A DNA stretch of 43,689 bases from an uncultured Lachnospiraceae bacterium (GCA_947631665.1 CANRMF010000015.1:1-43689); one strand, 5' to 3'; shown: positions 8,697 through 16,541, counted from the first letter of the stretch. A program made the numbers and translations. The notes: generated by a model not told the origin, from the sequence alone.

Positions 8697-9200
8697 ATGA
8701 AGATAAAAATATGGTTATTGAGAATCCTTTTAATTGCGGCGCTTCTCTGGTGGCTGAGTACTATTTTCGGGTTTTCCGCAGAAACCGGCGAGGAATCGCA
8801 GTCTTTCAGCGACCGGATTACAATTCGCGTCGTACACCTGATAGAGGAGGATTATGAAAACTTAAATCCGGCGCAGCAAAAAACATTATTTGAAAAAACA
8901 AGTTTTGCCGTAAGAAAAATCGGGCATTTCGGGGAATATGCGATTTTAGGCGTTTTGGTATCGGGACTGCTCATGACGTTTTCGTGGTTTTGGAAAAAAC
9001 GAAATGCGCTTTTGATGATTTCAACGGCAGTCTGCCTTCTTTATGCAGTGACGGACGAGGTTCATCAGGGGTTTGTAAGCGGCAGGAGCCCGAAAGTTTT
9101 TGACGGACTTGTGGACACCGCAGGCGGTTTTTCGGGAACGCTGTTTTTGTGGATTTTAGTTACAATGGTATTGATGATAAAAAGAAAAAGGAAAAGATAA
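8697..9200 (+). CDS. VanZ-like membrane protein
   Basis: This protein of 167 aa (from ATG 8697) or 170 aa (from GTG 8688) matches the VanZ-like family of small membrane proteins. An N-terminal hydrophobic segment (about 5-25) is followed by the family's FSAETGEES stretch, a central KIGHFGEYAILG motif, a TDEVHQGFVSGRSP motif and a final hydrophobic helix. In the vanA cluster VanZ confers low-level teicoplanin resistance, but most chromosomal members have no known function. The ATG at 8697 is preferred because GCGGTG lies six bases upstream. It follows glmM by 16 bases and is probably co-transcribed. Confidence 0.8.
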   Translation: MKIKIWLLRILLIAALLWWLSTIFGFSAETGEESQSFSDRITIRVVHLIEEDYENLNPAQQKTLFEKTSFAVRKIGHFGEYAILGVLVSGLLMTFSWFWKKRNALLMISTAVCLLYAVTDEVHQGFVSGRSPKVFDGLVDTAGGFSGTLFLWILVTMVLMIKRKRKR

Positions 9201-9225
9201 TGGATATGCGCGCATATCCATTTTA
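9200..9225 (+). terminator. Perfect 22-bp palindrome after the VanZ-like gene
   Basis: Bases 9200-9221 form a perfect palindrome (ATGGATATGCG and its complement) that starts within the TAA stop and is followed by TTTTATC. It is flanked by A-rich sequence upstream, as in bidirectional terminators. A loop-free palindrome could also be a dimeric-protein operator upstream of hisC. Confidence 0.55.
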
Positions 9226-9275
9226 TCTGTCAGGAAAAAGCGCCGCAGAACTTGGGCGGCGGAACGGAGAAAATC

Positions 9276-10331
9276 ATGAAACAATGGGAAAAAAATATCA
9301 GGCAGGTCACTCCCTATATTCCGGGAGAGCAGCCGAAAATGGAACAGGTCGTGAAACTCAATACAAACGAATGTCCTTATCCGCCGTCGCCGATGGTGGC
9401 GCAGGCGGTCGCAAAAATGGACTGTGGGAAATTCCGTCTGTATCCGGATCCGGAGGTCTCAGAACTGGTCGGAGCGATTGCGGAATATGAAAAAGTTCCA
9501 ACAGAGCGGGTATTTGTCGGAGTCGGTTCTGATGATGTGCTCGGCATGGCGTTTCTCACATTTTTTAATGACACAAAGCCGGTACTGATGGCAGACGTTA
9601 CTTATTCCTTTTATGATGTGTGGGCGAATTTGTTCCATATTCCGTTTGAGACCGTTCCGTTAAATGAACAGTTGGAAATTGAGCCGGAAGATTATTTTAA
9701 GGAAAACGGAGGCGTTGTTTTTCCAAACCCGAACGCCCCGACAGCCATTGCGATGCCGTTATCTTCCGTAGAGAAAATCATAGAAAACAATCAGGACGTC
9801 GTTGTTATTGTCGATGAAGCATATATTGACTTTGGCGGGCAGAGTGCTCTCCGGCTGACTGAAAAATATGACAATCTGCTGGTAGTCCGCACATTCTCAA
9901 AATCAAGGGCAATGGCGGGAATGCGTATCGGGTATGCGGTCGGCAGCGAAAAACTGATTTGCGCCATGAAGGCAGTGAAGTTTTCCTACAACTCCTACAC
10001 GATGAATCAGGCGGCAATTGAAGCCGGCGTAGCGGCAATCCGCGACGATGATTATTTTAAAAAGATTGTTGGGAAAATTGTTGAGACAAGAGAGCAGGCA
10101 AAGAAAAAACTGACGGAGCTTGGATTTTCTGTGACGGATTCCAAGACCAACTTTTTATTTGCCACGCATCAGACGATGGCGGCGGAAGCGATTTTTGAAC
10201 AGTTGAAAGAAAGAAATATTTTTGTCCGGTATTTTAAAAAGGAGCGCATTGACAATTATCTGCGCATTACCATCGGGACGGAAAAAGAAATGGAAATCCT
10301 TTATGACGCCCTGCGGGAAATCCTTTCATAG
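9276..10331 (+). CDS. hisC: Histidinol-phosphate aminotransferase family protein
   Basis: HisC transfers the amino group between glutamate and imidazole-acetol phosphate in histidine synthesis, using pyridoxal phosphate. The 351-aa product has the family's KLNTNECPY entry (28-36), the PNPNAPT cofactor-binding stretch (150-156), VDEAYIDFGG (179-188) and the PLP-binding Lys209 within RTFSKSRAMAGMRIGYA. The ATG at 9276 has GGAG upstream; the TTG at 9252 gives a longer but unsupported N-terminus. No other his gene is nearby, so an aromatic or other class I/II aminotransferase specificity cannot be excluded. Confidence 0.85.
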   Translation: MKQWEKNIRQVTPYIPGEQPKMEQVVKLNTNECPYPPSPMVAQAVAKMDCGKFRLYPDPEVSELVGAIAEYEKVPTERVFVGVGSDDVLGMAFLTFFNDTKPVLMADVTYSFYDVWANLFHIPFETVPLNEQLEIEPEDYFKENGGVVFPNPNAPTAIAMPLSSVEKIIENNQDVVVIVDEAYIDFGGQSALRLTEKYDNLLVVRTFSKSRAMAGMRIGYAVGSEKLICAMKAVKFSYNSYTMNQAAIEAGVAAIRDDDYFKKIVGKIVETREQAKKKLTELGFSVTDSKTNFLFATHQTMAAEAIFEQLKERNIFVRYFKKERIDNYLRITIGTEKEMEILYDALREILS

Positions 10332-10343
10332 AAAGAATACAAT

Positions 10344-10392
10344 ACTGCAGCTTCTTACGGCAATGCGCCGGATAGGAACTGCAGTTTTTTTC
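10344..10392 (+). terminator. hisC terminator
   Basis: ACTGCAG (10344-10350) pairs with CTGCAGT (10379-10385). An inner CGGC/GCCG hairpin lies in the loop, and a run of seven T with one further T follows. It lies 12 bases after the hisC stop. Confidence 0.8.
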
Positions 10393-10471
10393 TAATAAAT
10401 TTGTTACAATTTGTTAAAAATATTTGTGGGAAATGCTCATATTTAACATCTATGATAAAAACATCAAAAAA

Positions 10472-10518
10472 GGATTGGAAATTTTTCCCATCAGACAGGG
10501 CGGGAAAAATACCGATCC
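10472..10518 (+). promoter_or_regulatory. Long hairpin in the clpB 5' leader
   Basis: Two stacked helices form here. ATTTTTCCC (10481-10489) pairs perfectly with 10502-10510, and outside them GGATTGG (10472-10478) pairs with CCGATCC (10512-10518) with one G-U pair. The hairpin ends 17 bases before the AAGGAG ribosome-binding site and has no T run. I found no CIRCE element and no CtsR-like tandem heptads in this leader, so the hairpin is the only visible regulatory candidate for clpB. Confidence 0.5.
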
Positions 10519-10548
10519 GCATACAGAAATGCAGAAAGGAGTTTTGGT

Positions 10549-13128
10549 ATGAATATCAGCAGATTTACACAAAAATCCATTGAGGCAATTCAAAATTGTG
10601 AAAAGGTTGCGATGGAATATGGAAATCAGAAAATTGATCAGGAGCATCTGATATACAGTCTTGCTGTTTTGGACGACAGCCTGATTATCAAACTGATTGA
10701 AAAGATGGAAATTCAGCCGGAACTGTTTATAAATCAGGTCACAGCGCTGATTCAGAAAAAGCCGAAGGTGCAGGGCGGAAATTCCTATATCAGTCAGTCG
10801 TTAAATCAGGTGCTTGTAAGCGCGGAAGATGAAGCAAAAAAAATGGGAGATGAATATGTTTCCGTAGAACATCTTTTCCTGCAGCTCATTGCAAAGCCGA
10901 ATAAAGCGGTGAAAGAACTTTTCCGTACGCTGGGCATTACGCGTGAAAAGTTTCTGGGAGCGTTGGAGACGGTTCGTGGAAATATCAAGGTGACGTCGGA
11001 CAATCCGGAGGATACTTACGACGCCCTGTTAAAATACGGGCAGGATTTGGTAGAGCGCGCCAGAAATCAAAAACTGGATCCGGTCATCGGCAGAGATGCG
11101 GAAATCAGAAATGTAATCCGTATTCTTTCCAGAAAAACAAAAAACAATCCGGTGCTGATTGGAGAACCGGGCGTAGGAAAAACGGCGGCAGTCGAGGGAC
11201 TTGCCCAGCGGATTGTGCGCGGCGATGTGCCGGAAGGGTTAAAAGACAAGCGGATTATTGCGCTTGATTTAGGAGCGCTCGTGGCGGGCGCAAAATATCG
11301 CGGAGAGTTTGAGGAGCGCCTGAAAGCAGTTTTGGAGGACGTAAAGAACAGTAACGGAGAGATTATCTTATTCATAGACGAACTGCATACGATTGTCGGC
11401 GCGGGAAAGACCGACGGCGCGATGGACGCCGGAAATATGTTAAAGCCGATGCTTGCCAGAGGCGAGCTGCACTGTATCGGCGCAACGACACTGGACGAAT
11501 ACCGTCAGTATATTGAAAAAGATAAGGCGCTGGAGCGGCGGTTCCAGCCGGTCATGGTCAATGAGCCGTCTGTGGAGGATACGATTTCAATTCTTCGGGG
11601 GCTGAAAGAGCGTTACGAGGTGTTCCATGGGGTGAAAATACAGGACGGCGCGCTGGTGAGCGCGGCAACACTTTCAGACCGCTATATTACCGACCGTTTT
11701 CTTCCGGATAAGGCAATCGACCTTGTGGACGAGGCGTGCGCGCTGATTAAGACGGAAATTGACTCCATGCCGACGGAAGTGGACGAACTGAGGCGGCGTG
11801 TCATGCAGCTTGAAATTGAGGAGGCGGCGTTAAAAAAGGAAACGGATCGCCTGAGCATGGATCGTCTGAGCGAACTGCAAAAAGAACTGGCAGAACTGCG
11901 CGACCGGTTAAACAATAAAAAGGCGCAGTGGGAAAATGAAAAGGATTCGGTCAACCATCTGCGCAAATTGCGCGAGCAGGTCGAAGATGTCAGAAAAGAG
12001 ATTGAAAAAGCGCAAAACGATTACGATTTAAACCGCGCGGCGCAATTGCAGTACGGCAGTCTTCCGCAGCTTCAAAAACAGCTTGAGGAGGAGGAAAACC
12101 GCGTCAAAGAAAAAGAGTTCAGTCTGGTTCGGGAAGCGGTAACTGAGGAGGAAATTGCCAGAATTATTTCCCGATGGACGGGAATTCCGGTGGCAAAACT
12201 GACGGAAACGGAGCGGGAAAAGACGCTTCATCTCGATACGCAGCTTCACCGACGCGTCGTCGGACAAAACGAGGCAGTTGAAAAAATCACCGAGTCCATT
12301 ATCCGTTCCAAAGCAGGAATTAAAGATCCGGGAAAACCGATTGGCTCGTTCCTGTTTTTGGGGCCTACCGGCGTCGGAAAGACGGAACTGGCAAAGGCGC
12401 TGGCGGAAAGCCTGTTCGACAATGAGAGCAATATGATCCGGATTGATATGAGCGAATATATGGAAAAGCACAGCGTTTCAAGGTTGATTGGAGCGCCTCC
12501 GGGATATGTCGGTTATGACGAGGGCGGACAGCTTACAGAAGCGGTGCGGCGTAAACCGTATGCCGTCGTGCTGTTTGACGAAGTCGAAAAAGCACATTCA
12601 GATGTGTTTAACGTACTGCTTCAGGTACTTGATGACGGACGGATTACGGATTCTCAGGGCAGAACCGTAGACTTTAAAAATACCATTTTAATCATGACTT
12701 CCAATCTCGGTTCCTCTTATCTTCTTGATGGAATTGATACGGAGGGAAACATTAAAGCGGAAAATGAGAAAATGGTGATGGAGGAGCTGCGCATGAATTT
12801 CAGACCGGAGTTTTTAAACCGGCTTGATGAAATTATCATGTTTAAGCCTCTGACGAGAGAAAATATCGGTGGTATCGTTGATTTGATTATCCGCCAGTTA
12901 AACGAAAGGCTTGCGGATAAAGAACTTCATATTGTCCTGACGGACGCCGCAAAGGAGTATGTGGCAGAGCGCGGCTACGATCCGGTGTACGGCGCAAGGC
13001 CGTTAAAACGGTATTTGCAAAAGAATGTCGAAACGCTTGCCGCAAAGGTAATTCTTGAGGGAAAAGTTCATATGGGCGATACGCTTACCTTTGATGTGAC
13101 AGATGGAAACCTTACGGTACGGATCTAG
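10549..13128 (+). CDS. clpB: ATP-dependent disaggregase ClpB
   Basis: ClpB is a hexameric AAA+ chaperone that extracts and refolds aggregated proteins with DnaK. The 859-aa product has all parts in order: the N-domain (about 1-145), NBD1 with Walker A GEPGVGKT and Walker [10 protein letters not shown], the coiled-coil middle domain (about 400-540) that distinguishes ClpB from ClpA/ClpC, and NBD2 with GPTGVGKT and [10 protein letters not shown]. The ATG has AAGGAG upstream. It is flanked by the hisC terminator and the toxin island, so it is monocistronic. Its leader contains a long hairpin rather than a recognisable heat-shock operator. Confidence 0.97.
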   Translation: MNISRFTQKSIEAIQNCEKVAMEYGNQKIDQEHLIYSLAVLDDSLIIKLIEKMEIQPELFINQVTALIQKKPKVQGGNSYISQSLNQVLVSAEDEAKKMGDEYVSVEHLFLQLIAKPNKAVKELFRTLGITREKFLGALETVRGNIKVTSDNPEDTYDALLKYGQDLVERARNQKLDPVIGRDAEIRNVIRILSRKTKNNPVLIGEPGVGKTAAVEGLAQRIVRGDVPEGLKDKRIIALDLGALVAGAKYRGEFEERLKAVLEDVKNSNGEIILFIDELHTIVGAGKTDGAMDAGNMLKPMLARGELHCIGATTLDEYRQYIEKDKALERRFQPVMVNEPSVEDTISILRGLKERYEVFHGVKIQDGALVSAATLSDRYITDRFLPDKAIDLVDEACALIKTEIDSMPTEVDELRRRVMQLEIEEAALKKETDRLSMDRLSELQKELAELRDRLNNKKAQWENEKDSVNHLRKLREQVEDVRKEIEKAQNDYDLNRAAQLQYGSLPQLQKQLEEEENRVKEKEFSLVREAVTEEEIARIISRWTGIPVAKLTETEREKTLHLDTQLHRRVVGQNEAVEKITESIIRSKAGIKDPGKPIGSFLFLGPTGVGKTELAKALAESLFDNESNMIRIDMSEYMEKHSVSRLIGAPPGYVGYDEGGQLTEAVRRKPYAVVLFDEVEKAHSDVFNVLLQVLDDGRITDSQGRTVDFKNTILIMTSNLGSSYLLDGIDTEGNIKAENEKMVMEELRMNFRPEFLNRLDEIIMFKPLTRENIGGIVDLIIRQLNERLADKELHIVLTDAAKEYVAERGYDPVYGARPLKRYLQKNVETLAAKVILEGKVHMGDTLTFDVTDGNLTVRI

Positions 13129-13156
13129 GGCGTCAGAAAATCAGAGGGCAGAAAAA

Positions 13157-13190
13157 ATTTCAGAGGAGATTGTAAAAAAGATTCTGAAAT
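13157..13190 (+). repeat. Inverted repeat downstream of clpB
   Basis: ATTTCAGA (13157-13164) and TCTGAAAT (13183-13190) form a perfect 8-bp stem around an 18-base loop, but no T run follows. It could be a weak clpB terminator or the edge of the inserted toxin module. The sequence becomes strikingly AT-rich from this point. Confidence 0.35.
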
Positions 13191-13215
13191 CAAAATTAAA
13201 ATCAAATCAAAATTA
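13189..13215. repeat. Direct 10-bp repeat upstream of the antitoxin promoter
   Basis: ATCAAAATTA occurs at 13189-13198 and again at 13206-13215, a 17-bp period, just upstream of the antitoxin -35 box. It could be an UP-type element or a protein site, but in such AT-rich DNA it may also be chance. Confidence 0.35.
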
Positions 13216-13229
13216 TAGTTAAAAATATA

Positions 13230-13258
13230 TTGATTTTTTTAGAAAATAGTCATAAAAT
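13230..13258 (+). promoter_or_regulatory. Promoter of the type III antitoxin RNA
   Basis: TTGATT (13230-13235) and TAAAAT (13253-13258) are separated by 17 bp. The predicted start, near 13265, coincides with the first base of the antitoxin's 5' hairpin, as expected if the RNA antitoxin is the leader of the toxin transcript. Confidence 0.65.
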
Positions 13259-13265
13259 AATTATA

Positions 13266-13320
13266 GATAGGTGACTATCTTCGGGAGAGTCCCTGCCATA
13301 TAGTGGGAAATTTTAAACTC
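13266..13320 (+). ncRNA. Type III RNA antitoxin (candidate, one unit)
   Basis: In type III systems a small structured RNA binds and inhibits the protein toxin and lies just upstream of it, separated by a terminator. That layout is present here. The segment opens with a GATAG/CTATC hairpin (13266-13279) containing AGGTGAC. Then come short helices that compete with each other: GGG 13283-13285 with CCC 13291-13293, CCC 13291-13293 with GGG 13305-13307, GAGT 13287-13290 with ACTC 13317-13320, and ACTAT 13274-13278 with ATAGT 13300-13304. This is compatible with a pseudoknot, which known antitoxins form. Described antitoxins usually consist of tandem repeats; I can find only one unit of about 50 nt. 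Confidence 0.6.
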
Positions 13321-13350
13321 AAAGGGAGCAGTAAGCTCCCTTTTCTTTTC
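13321..13350 (+). terminator. Attenuating terminator between antitoxin RNA and toxin
   Basis: A perfect 9-bp stem (AAAGGGAGC 13321-13329 with GCTCCCTTT 13335-13343) with a 5-base loop leads into TTTTCTTTTC. It sits 25 bases before the toxin start codon. In type III systems such a terminator lets most transcripts stop after the antitoxin and a few continue into the toxin gene. Confidence 0.88.
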
Positions 13351-13374
13351 AAGTATAATTACGAAAGGATTATA

Positions 13375-13935
13375 ATGGAAAAATTCAAAATATACAGTGT
13401 ATCAGATGAATACATAGATTATTTGCGCAAGGTATATCCGAATGTTTATTCAAATAAAGCAGGTCAAAGATTTCATACAAGGAAATATATTGGTATTGTA
13501 TTGAAAATAAAAAATTATAATTATTACATACCAATGTCATCACCTAAGCCAACAGACTACCAGATTGCGGGTGAAGGAAAGGTAATTAAGAGGAGTATTG
13601 TACCAATCATGCGAATTGTAACTAAGAACTCCAGAGGGGAAAAAGAACTCAAGGGAACTTTACGTATAAGTCATATGATTCCAGTACCAGATAGTGAATT
13701 AGAAATATATGACCTTGATAATGAAATAGATAGTGCTTATAAGGATCTTGTTCAAAACGAAATTATATACATACGTAAGCAACGAGAGAAAATTCAGTCG
13801 AATGCAGAACTAATGTATAAACAGAAAAAAGAAAATGATCAAACGGCAAAATATGTGAAAGCGGCATTAGAATTTGAAGAACTGGAAAAATTATGCGATA
13901 AGTATCAGGAAAAGCAATTGCAAATAAGATGTTAA
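13375..13935 (+). CDS. Type III toxin, ToxN/AbiQ family endoribonuclease
   Basis: ToxN/AbiQ toxins are endoribonucleases restrained by an RNA antitoxin; several abort phage infection. The 186-aa product resembles this family along its length: an N-terminal KFKIYSVSDEYIDYLRK, the conserved KYIGIVLKIKNYNYYIPMSS strand pair (about 39-59), the HMIPVPDSELEIYDLD core and a helical C-terminal third. ATG 13375 has AAAGGA five bases upstream; an in-frame start at 13303 would run through the antitoxin and terminator and is rejected. Base composition is far more AT-rich than in the neighbouring genes, which suggests horizontal gain. Assignment to a subfamily (ToxN, CptN or TenpN) is not possible by eye. 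Confidence 0.86.
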   Translation: MEKFKIYSVSDEYIDYLRKVYPNVYSNKAGQRFHTRKYIGIVLKIKNYNYYIPMSSPKPTDYQIAGEGKVIKRSIVPIMRIVTKNSRGEKELKGTLRISHMIPVPDSELEIYDLDNEIDSAYKDLVQNEIIYIRKQREKIQSNAELMYKQKKENDQTAKYVKAALEFEELEKLCDKYQEKQLQIRC

Positions 13936-14108
13936 AGCAGTTAAAGAAAACTGACAGTATAGAAAATTTTGTAAATGAGTTTAATACAAATGAAACATTT
14001 GACAGTTTGACCTACATATCTGAAAATCAAGTTTTATTATTCTTTTTTGCAACTTTTATTATTGTTTCCGATACCAGTTTCCCATTGTGGAGAAATCTTT
14101 TTTTCTAA
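13929..14108 (+). CDS. Possible 59-aa ORF overlapping the toxin stop
   Basis: An ATG at 13929 overlaps the toxin stop by seven bases and opens a 59-aa frame that begins MLKQLKKTDSIENFVNEFN. It shares the AT-rich composition of the toxin island but runs 50 bases into the 3' end of the convergent GH5 gene, so its C-terminus is probably not native. I do not recognise it. It may be a gene truncated when the island inserted, or a chance frame. Confidence 0.3.
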   Translation: MLKQLKKTDSIENFVNEFNTNETFDSLTYISENQVLLFFFATFIIVSDTSFPLWRNLFF

Positions 14109-15102
14109 ATCCGTTTACCTTTTTGCAGGAGGCTTTGAGCAGTGATGCGGATTCGTCTTTGTTGCTCAGACTCCAACAGCAGAAGCCGATATTGTTTTCT
14201 TTCAGAAATGAAATCCATTGGTTTGCGCTGGCGATGTCCACCGTACCGTTTCCGCTGGCTTCGCAACCGCTGAATTCGGTGCAGATGACCGGAAGACCTG
14301 CGTCGAGCGCTGTCTTTACTTTGTCCCGATAAGGTTCTTTGTGGGTAGCCGCATAAAAGTGTACGGCATACATGATATTGCGAAAGCCTTTGAGCGGGGA
14401 TTTTGCGGCGACATCAACGTCCTGACTCCATGTTGGCGTTCCGACGATGATAATGGATTTCTTCGCATTTTTGCGAATGGTCTTTATGATACGCTTTGCA
14501 TAGCCTTTAATTTCATTCCATGAAGTGTTGCCGTTTGGTTCGTTGCAGATTTCAAACAGGACATTCTGATACGCCCCGTATTTTTTGGACATTTTCTTGA
14601 AAAAGGCTTTTGCCTGTTTCTGATATTTTACCGGCGTCTGATCGTTTAAAATATGCCAGTCGATAATCACGTACATACCGAGCGCGCGTGCGTCTGTGAC
14701 CGCGCGGTCAATCGTCTCAAGCAGTTTTTTTCTGCTATCCCTGTCTGTGACACAATACCCGTTATAGTCCTGTGTATACATTGCTATCCGGATACAATTT
14801 ACATTCCAAGAATCTCTGAACTGCCGGAAGGCTTTCCGGTTTACAAAAGGCTCTCCGACGTCCCAGTTAATACCATGTGTTGAAATCCCTTTCAGTTGAA
14901 CTTTTTTCCCTTTTTTGTCAACGAGCGAAGTGCCTTTGACTTTCAGTCGCCCATGAATTGCAAGCGGCGTTTTTTTGCGCGCGGTTGTTTTTGCCGGCAC
15001 AGACCGGTTTGTAAAAGCTGCCGACATGCAGACGAGCAACAGTATAAAAAGACACTGAAAAAAGAGTGCGCGGAGATGTTTTTTCCGATTTCTTTGCTTC
15101 AT
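14059..15102 (-). CDS. Secreted GH5 family glycoside hydrolase (endoglucanase-like)
   Basis: Glycoside hydrolase family 5 enzymes hydrolyse beta-glucans or related plant polysaccharides by a retaining mechanism. The 347-aa product has a basic N-terminus and a hydrophobic segment (about 9-30) acting as signal peptide or anchor, then a TIM-barrel domain. The acid/base Glu188 lies in ICNEPNG and the nucleophile Glu276 in VICTEFSG; the conserved KGISTHG, DWH and HFY stretches are also present. No carbohydrate-binding module, dockerin or sorting motif is visible. The ATG at 15102 is preferred over one at 15126 because GGGAGG lies six bases upstream. Substrate is most likely beta-1,4-glucan, but other GH5 specificities are possible. 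Confidence 0.88.
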   Translation of the reverse strand: MKQRNRKKHLRALFFQCLFILLLVCMSAAFTNRSVPAKTTARKKTPLAIHGRLKVKGTSLVDKKGKKVQLKGISTHGINWDVGEPFVNRKAFRQFRDSWNVNCIRIAMYTQDYNGYCVTDRDSRKKLLETIDRAVTDARALGMYVIIDWHILNDQTPVKYQKQAKAFFKKMSKKYGAYQNVLFEICNEPNGNTSWNEIKGYAKRIIKTIRKNAKKSIIIVGTPTWSQDVDVAAKSPLKGFRNIMYAVHFYAATHKEPYRDKVKTALDAGLPVICTEFSGCEASGNGTVDIASANQWISFLKENNIGFCCWSLSNKDESASLLKASCKKVNGFRKKDFSTMGNWYRKQ

Positions 15103-15222
15103 TGTTTCCTCCCGATTTTGCTTCATTCATTTTGCATACCAATCTTAACACATTTTATCCGGTTGCGCCAGCATACGGGTTTTGGATAGAGGTACGGCTT
15201 TCAGGCCTGATGTGAAAATGCG

Positions 15223-15341
15223 CCGCAGCCTGACTAATGAAAAAACAGTACCGCAGCCTGACTAATGAAAAAAACAGTACCGCAGCCTGACTAATGAAAA
15301 AAACGGTACTGCAACTTGACTGATGAATGATGAAAAAAGTA
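15223..15341. repeat. Tandem repeat of 28-29 bp, about four units
   Basis: Units start with CCGCAGCCTGACTAATGA followed by a run of A and CAGTA. They span 15223-15250, 15251-15279 and 15280-15308 nearly identically; a fourth, diverged unit lies at 15309-15341. Units differ mainly in the length of the A run and in one A/G change. The block occupies most of the roughly 340-bp gap between the divergently transcribed GH5 and export-protein genes. There are no unique spacers, so it is not a CRISPR array. Confidence 0.85.
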
Positions 15342-15367
15342 TTGTAACTTTACCGGAAAAAAAGAAG

Positions 15368-15396
15368 TTGTGAAAATCAGGCATAGATGATATACT
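15368..15396 (+). promoter_or_regulatory. Promoter of the small export protein gene
   Basis: TTGTGA (15368-15373) and TATACT (15391-15396) are separated by 17 bp. The transcript would start near 15403, at a tandem duplication of GAATTTTTAATTAT (15403-15416 and 15417-15430) that precedes the ribosome-binding site. Confidence 0.65.
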
Positions 15397-15445
15397 TTAC
15401 AGGAATTTTTAATTATGAATTTTTAATTATGAAGTAGGAGATTTT

Positions 15446-15925
15446 ATGTCAGTTTTAGTAAAATATTTAATTGTGTTTTTCATTTCAATGGTACCGATTG
15501 TGGAAATCCGCGGCGCGGCGCCGGTTGCGTTAGATGTGTTTCATCTGCCGCTTTTGCAGTCTTATATTGTCTGTATTTTAGGAAATATGCTGCCGGTTCC
15601 GTTTATTTTCTTTTTTGCAAGAAAAGTGCTTCTCTGGGGAAAAGATAAAAAATACATAGGAAAGTTTTTCTCCTTCTGTCTGACGAAGGGCGAGCATGGC
15701 GGACAAAAGCTGATGGCAAAAGCCGGAAGCGGTCTTTATGTGGCGCTGTTTTTATTCGTGGGAATTCCCCTGCCGGGCACCGGCGCATGGACGGGAACGC
15801 TTGCCGCAAGCATTCTCGATATGGATTTTAAAAAGAGCGTAATCGCGTGCATGGCGGGCGTTGTGCTTGCCGGAATTTTAATGGGTGCAGGCGTATCGGG
15901 GATTTTAAAAATTTTCGGGTTTTAA
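15446..15925 (+). CDS. Small multi-drug export family membrane protein (COG2426)
   Basis: The 159-aa protein matches the family annotated as small multi-drug export proteins, whose transport role is poorly supported. The pattern of an N-terminal hydrophobic segment with MVPIVEIRGAAPVAL (16-30), a second segment ending in LPVPFIFFFARK, a GIPLPGTGAWTG motif (about 108-119) and a glycine-rich C-terminal helix recalls half of a DedA/VTT-like membrane protein. TAGGAG lies just upstream of the ATG. The next gene follows after 15 bases, so it heads a small operon. Confidence 0.82.
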   Translation: MSVLVKYLIVFFISMVPIVEIRGAAPVALDVFHLPLLQSYIVCILGNMLPVPFIFFFARKVLLWGKDKKYIGKFFSFCLTKGEHGGQKLMAKAGSGLYVALFLFVGIPLPGTGAWTGTLAASILDMDFKKSVIACMAGVVLAGILMGAGVSGILKIFGF

Positions 15926-15940
15926 ATGAGGAAATAGCAA

Positions 15941-16342
15941 ATGAGTAAACAGACAAATAAAAATTATTACGGGTTTCATCATAACAATCAGACGAACGGC
16001 GGCAGAGGAGAGCGGTATGTTCCGCAGGGCTTTGGAAAAGCGATATTGTTGGTGACGGCTCCGTCTGCGATTATCGCGCTGGTATCCATTTTGTCCCTGT
16101 TTGTGTTAAAAGGAAATGCGCAGGCAGTGATGTTTATGGTTGCGCTTGCGGCCTTTGCCATATCGTTTATCGGAAGTATTCTTCTGATGATTGACATTGT
16201 GCGTTTTAATCACAAAAAAAACAAACAGTACGGAAAGGCGTCAGAAGCAAAAGAACTTGATATCATGCGGATTGTACATCTGTTTATCGGCGTTCTGTGC
16301 GGTATTATTATCGGATATTTAATCTGGGGGACAAAGCGATGA
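15941..16342 (+). CDS. Small membrane protein of unknown function
   Basis: I do not recognise this 133-aa protein. A hydrophilic N-terminus rich in Asn, Gly and aromatic residues (1-30) is followed by three predicted membrane segments at about 34-56, 62-88 and 108-129. The middle loop is basic (RFNHKKNKQ). GAGGAAA precedes the ATG, and its stop overlaps the start of the DUF4250 gene (ATGA), so the two are translationally coupled. Confidence 0.7.
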   Translation: MSKQTNKNYYGFHHNNQTNGGRGERYVPQGFGKAILLVTAPSAIIALVSILSLFVLKGNAQAVMFMVALAAFAISFIGSILLMIDIVRFNHKKNKQYGKASEAKELDIMRIVHLFIGVLCGIIIGYLIWGTKR

Positions 16343-16518
16343 GCCAATTTCCAAAGGATCCGGTGATGCTTTTAAGCGTGGTCAATACAAATCTGCGCGA
16401 TTTTTATCCAAATCTCGATGAATTCTGCAGGGCAAATGATATCAACAGGGCGGAACTGGAGCAGAAAATGAAACAAATCAATTATGAATATGATGAAGAA
16501 AGAAACCGGTTTGTGTAA
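16339..16518 (+). CDS. DUF4250 domain protein
   Basis: The 59-aa product matches the small DUF4250 family: FPKDPVMLLSVVNTNLRDFY at the N-terminus, an LDEFCRAND helix and a terminal YEYDEERNRFV. Its function is unknown. The ATG at 16339 is chosen because it overlaps the previous stop as ATGA and gives the family's N-terminus. The last codons form the left arm of the terminator hairpin. Confidence 0.82.
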   Translation: MSQFPKDPVMLLSVVNTNLRDFYPNLDEFCRANDINRAELEQKMKQINYEYDEERNRFV

Positions 16519-16541
16519 ACGCATGAACCGGTTTCTTTGTC
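16499..16541 (+). terminator. Terminator overlapping the end of the DUF4250 gene
   Basis: A perfect 13-bp inverted repeat (AAAGAAACCGGTT 16499-16511 with its complement 16526-16538) has a 14-base loop. The 3' arm ends in TTTCTTT. The left arm lies inside the last codons of the gene. Confidence 0.65.

Noticed and set aside
10392-10548. CIRCE or CtsR operator upstream of clpB
   Set aside because: I looked for TTAGCACTC-type inverted repeats and for tandem GGTCAAA-like heptads and found neither.
13303-13374. N-terminal extension of the toxin gene starting at 13303
   Set aside because: The extra 24 codons run through the antitoxin end and the terminator hairpin; ATG 13375 has a good ribosome-binding site and the family's N-terminus.
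15223-15341. CRISPR array
   Set aside because: The repeats are contiguous, with no unique spacers, and no cas gene is nearby.
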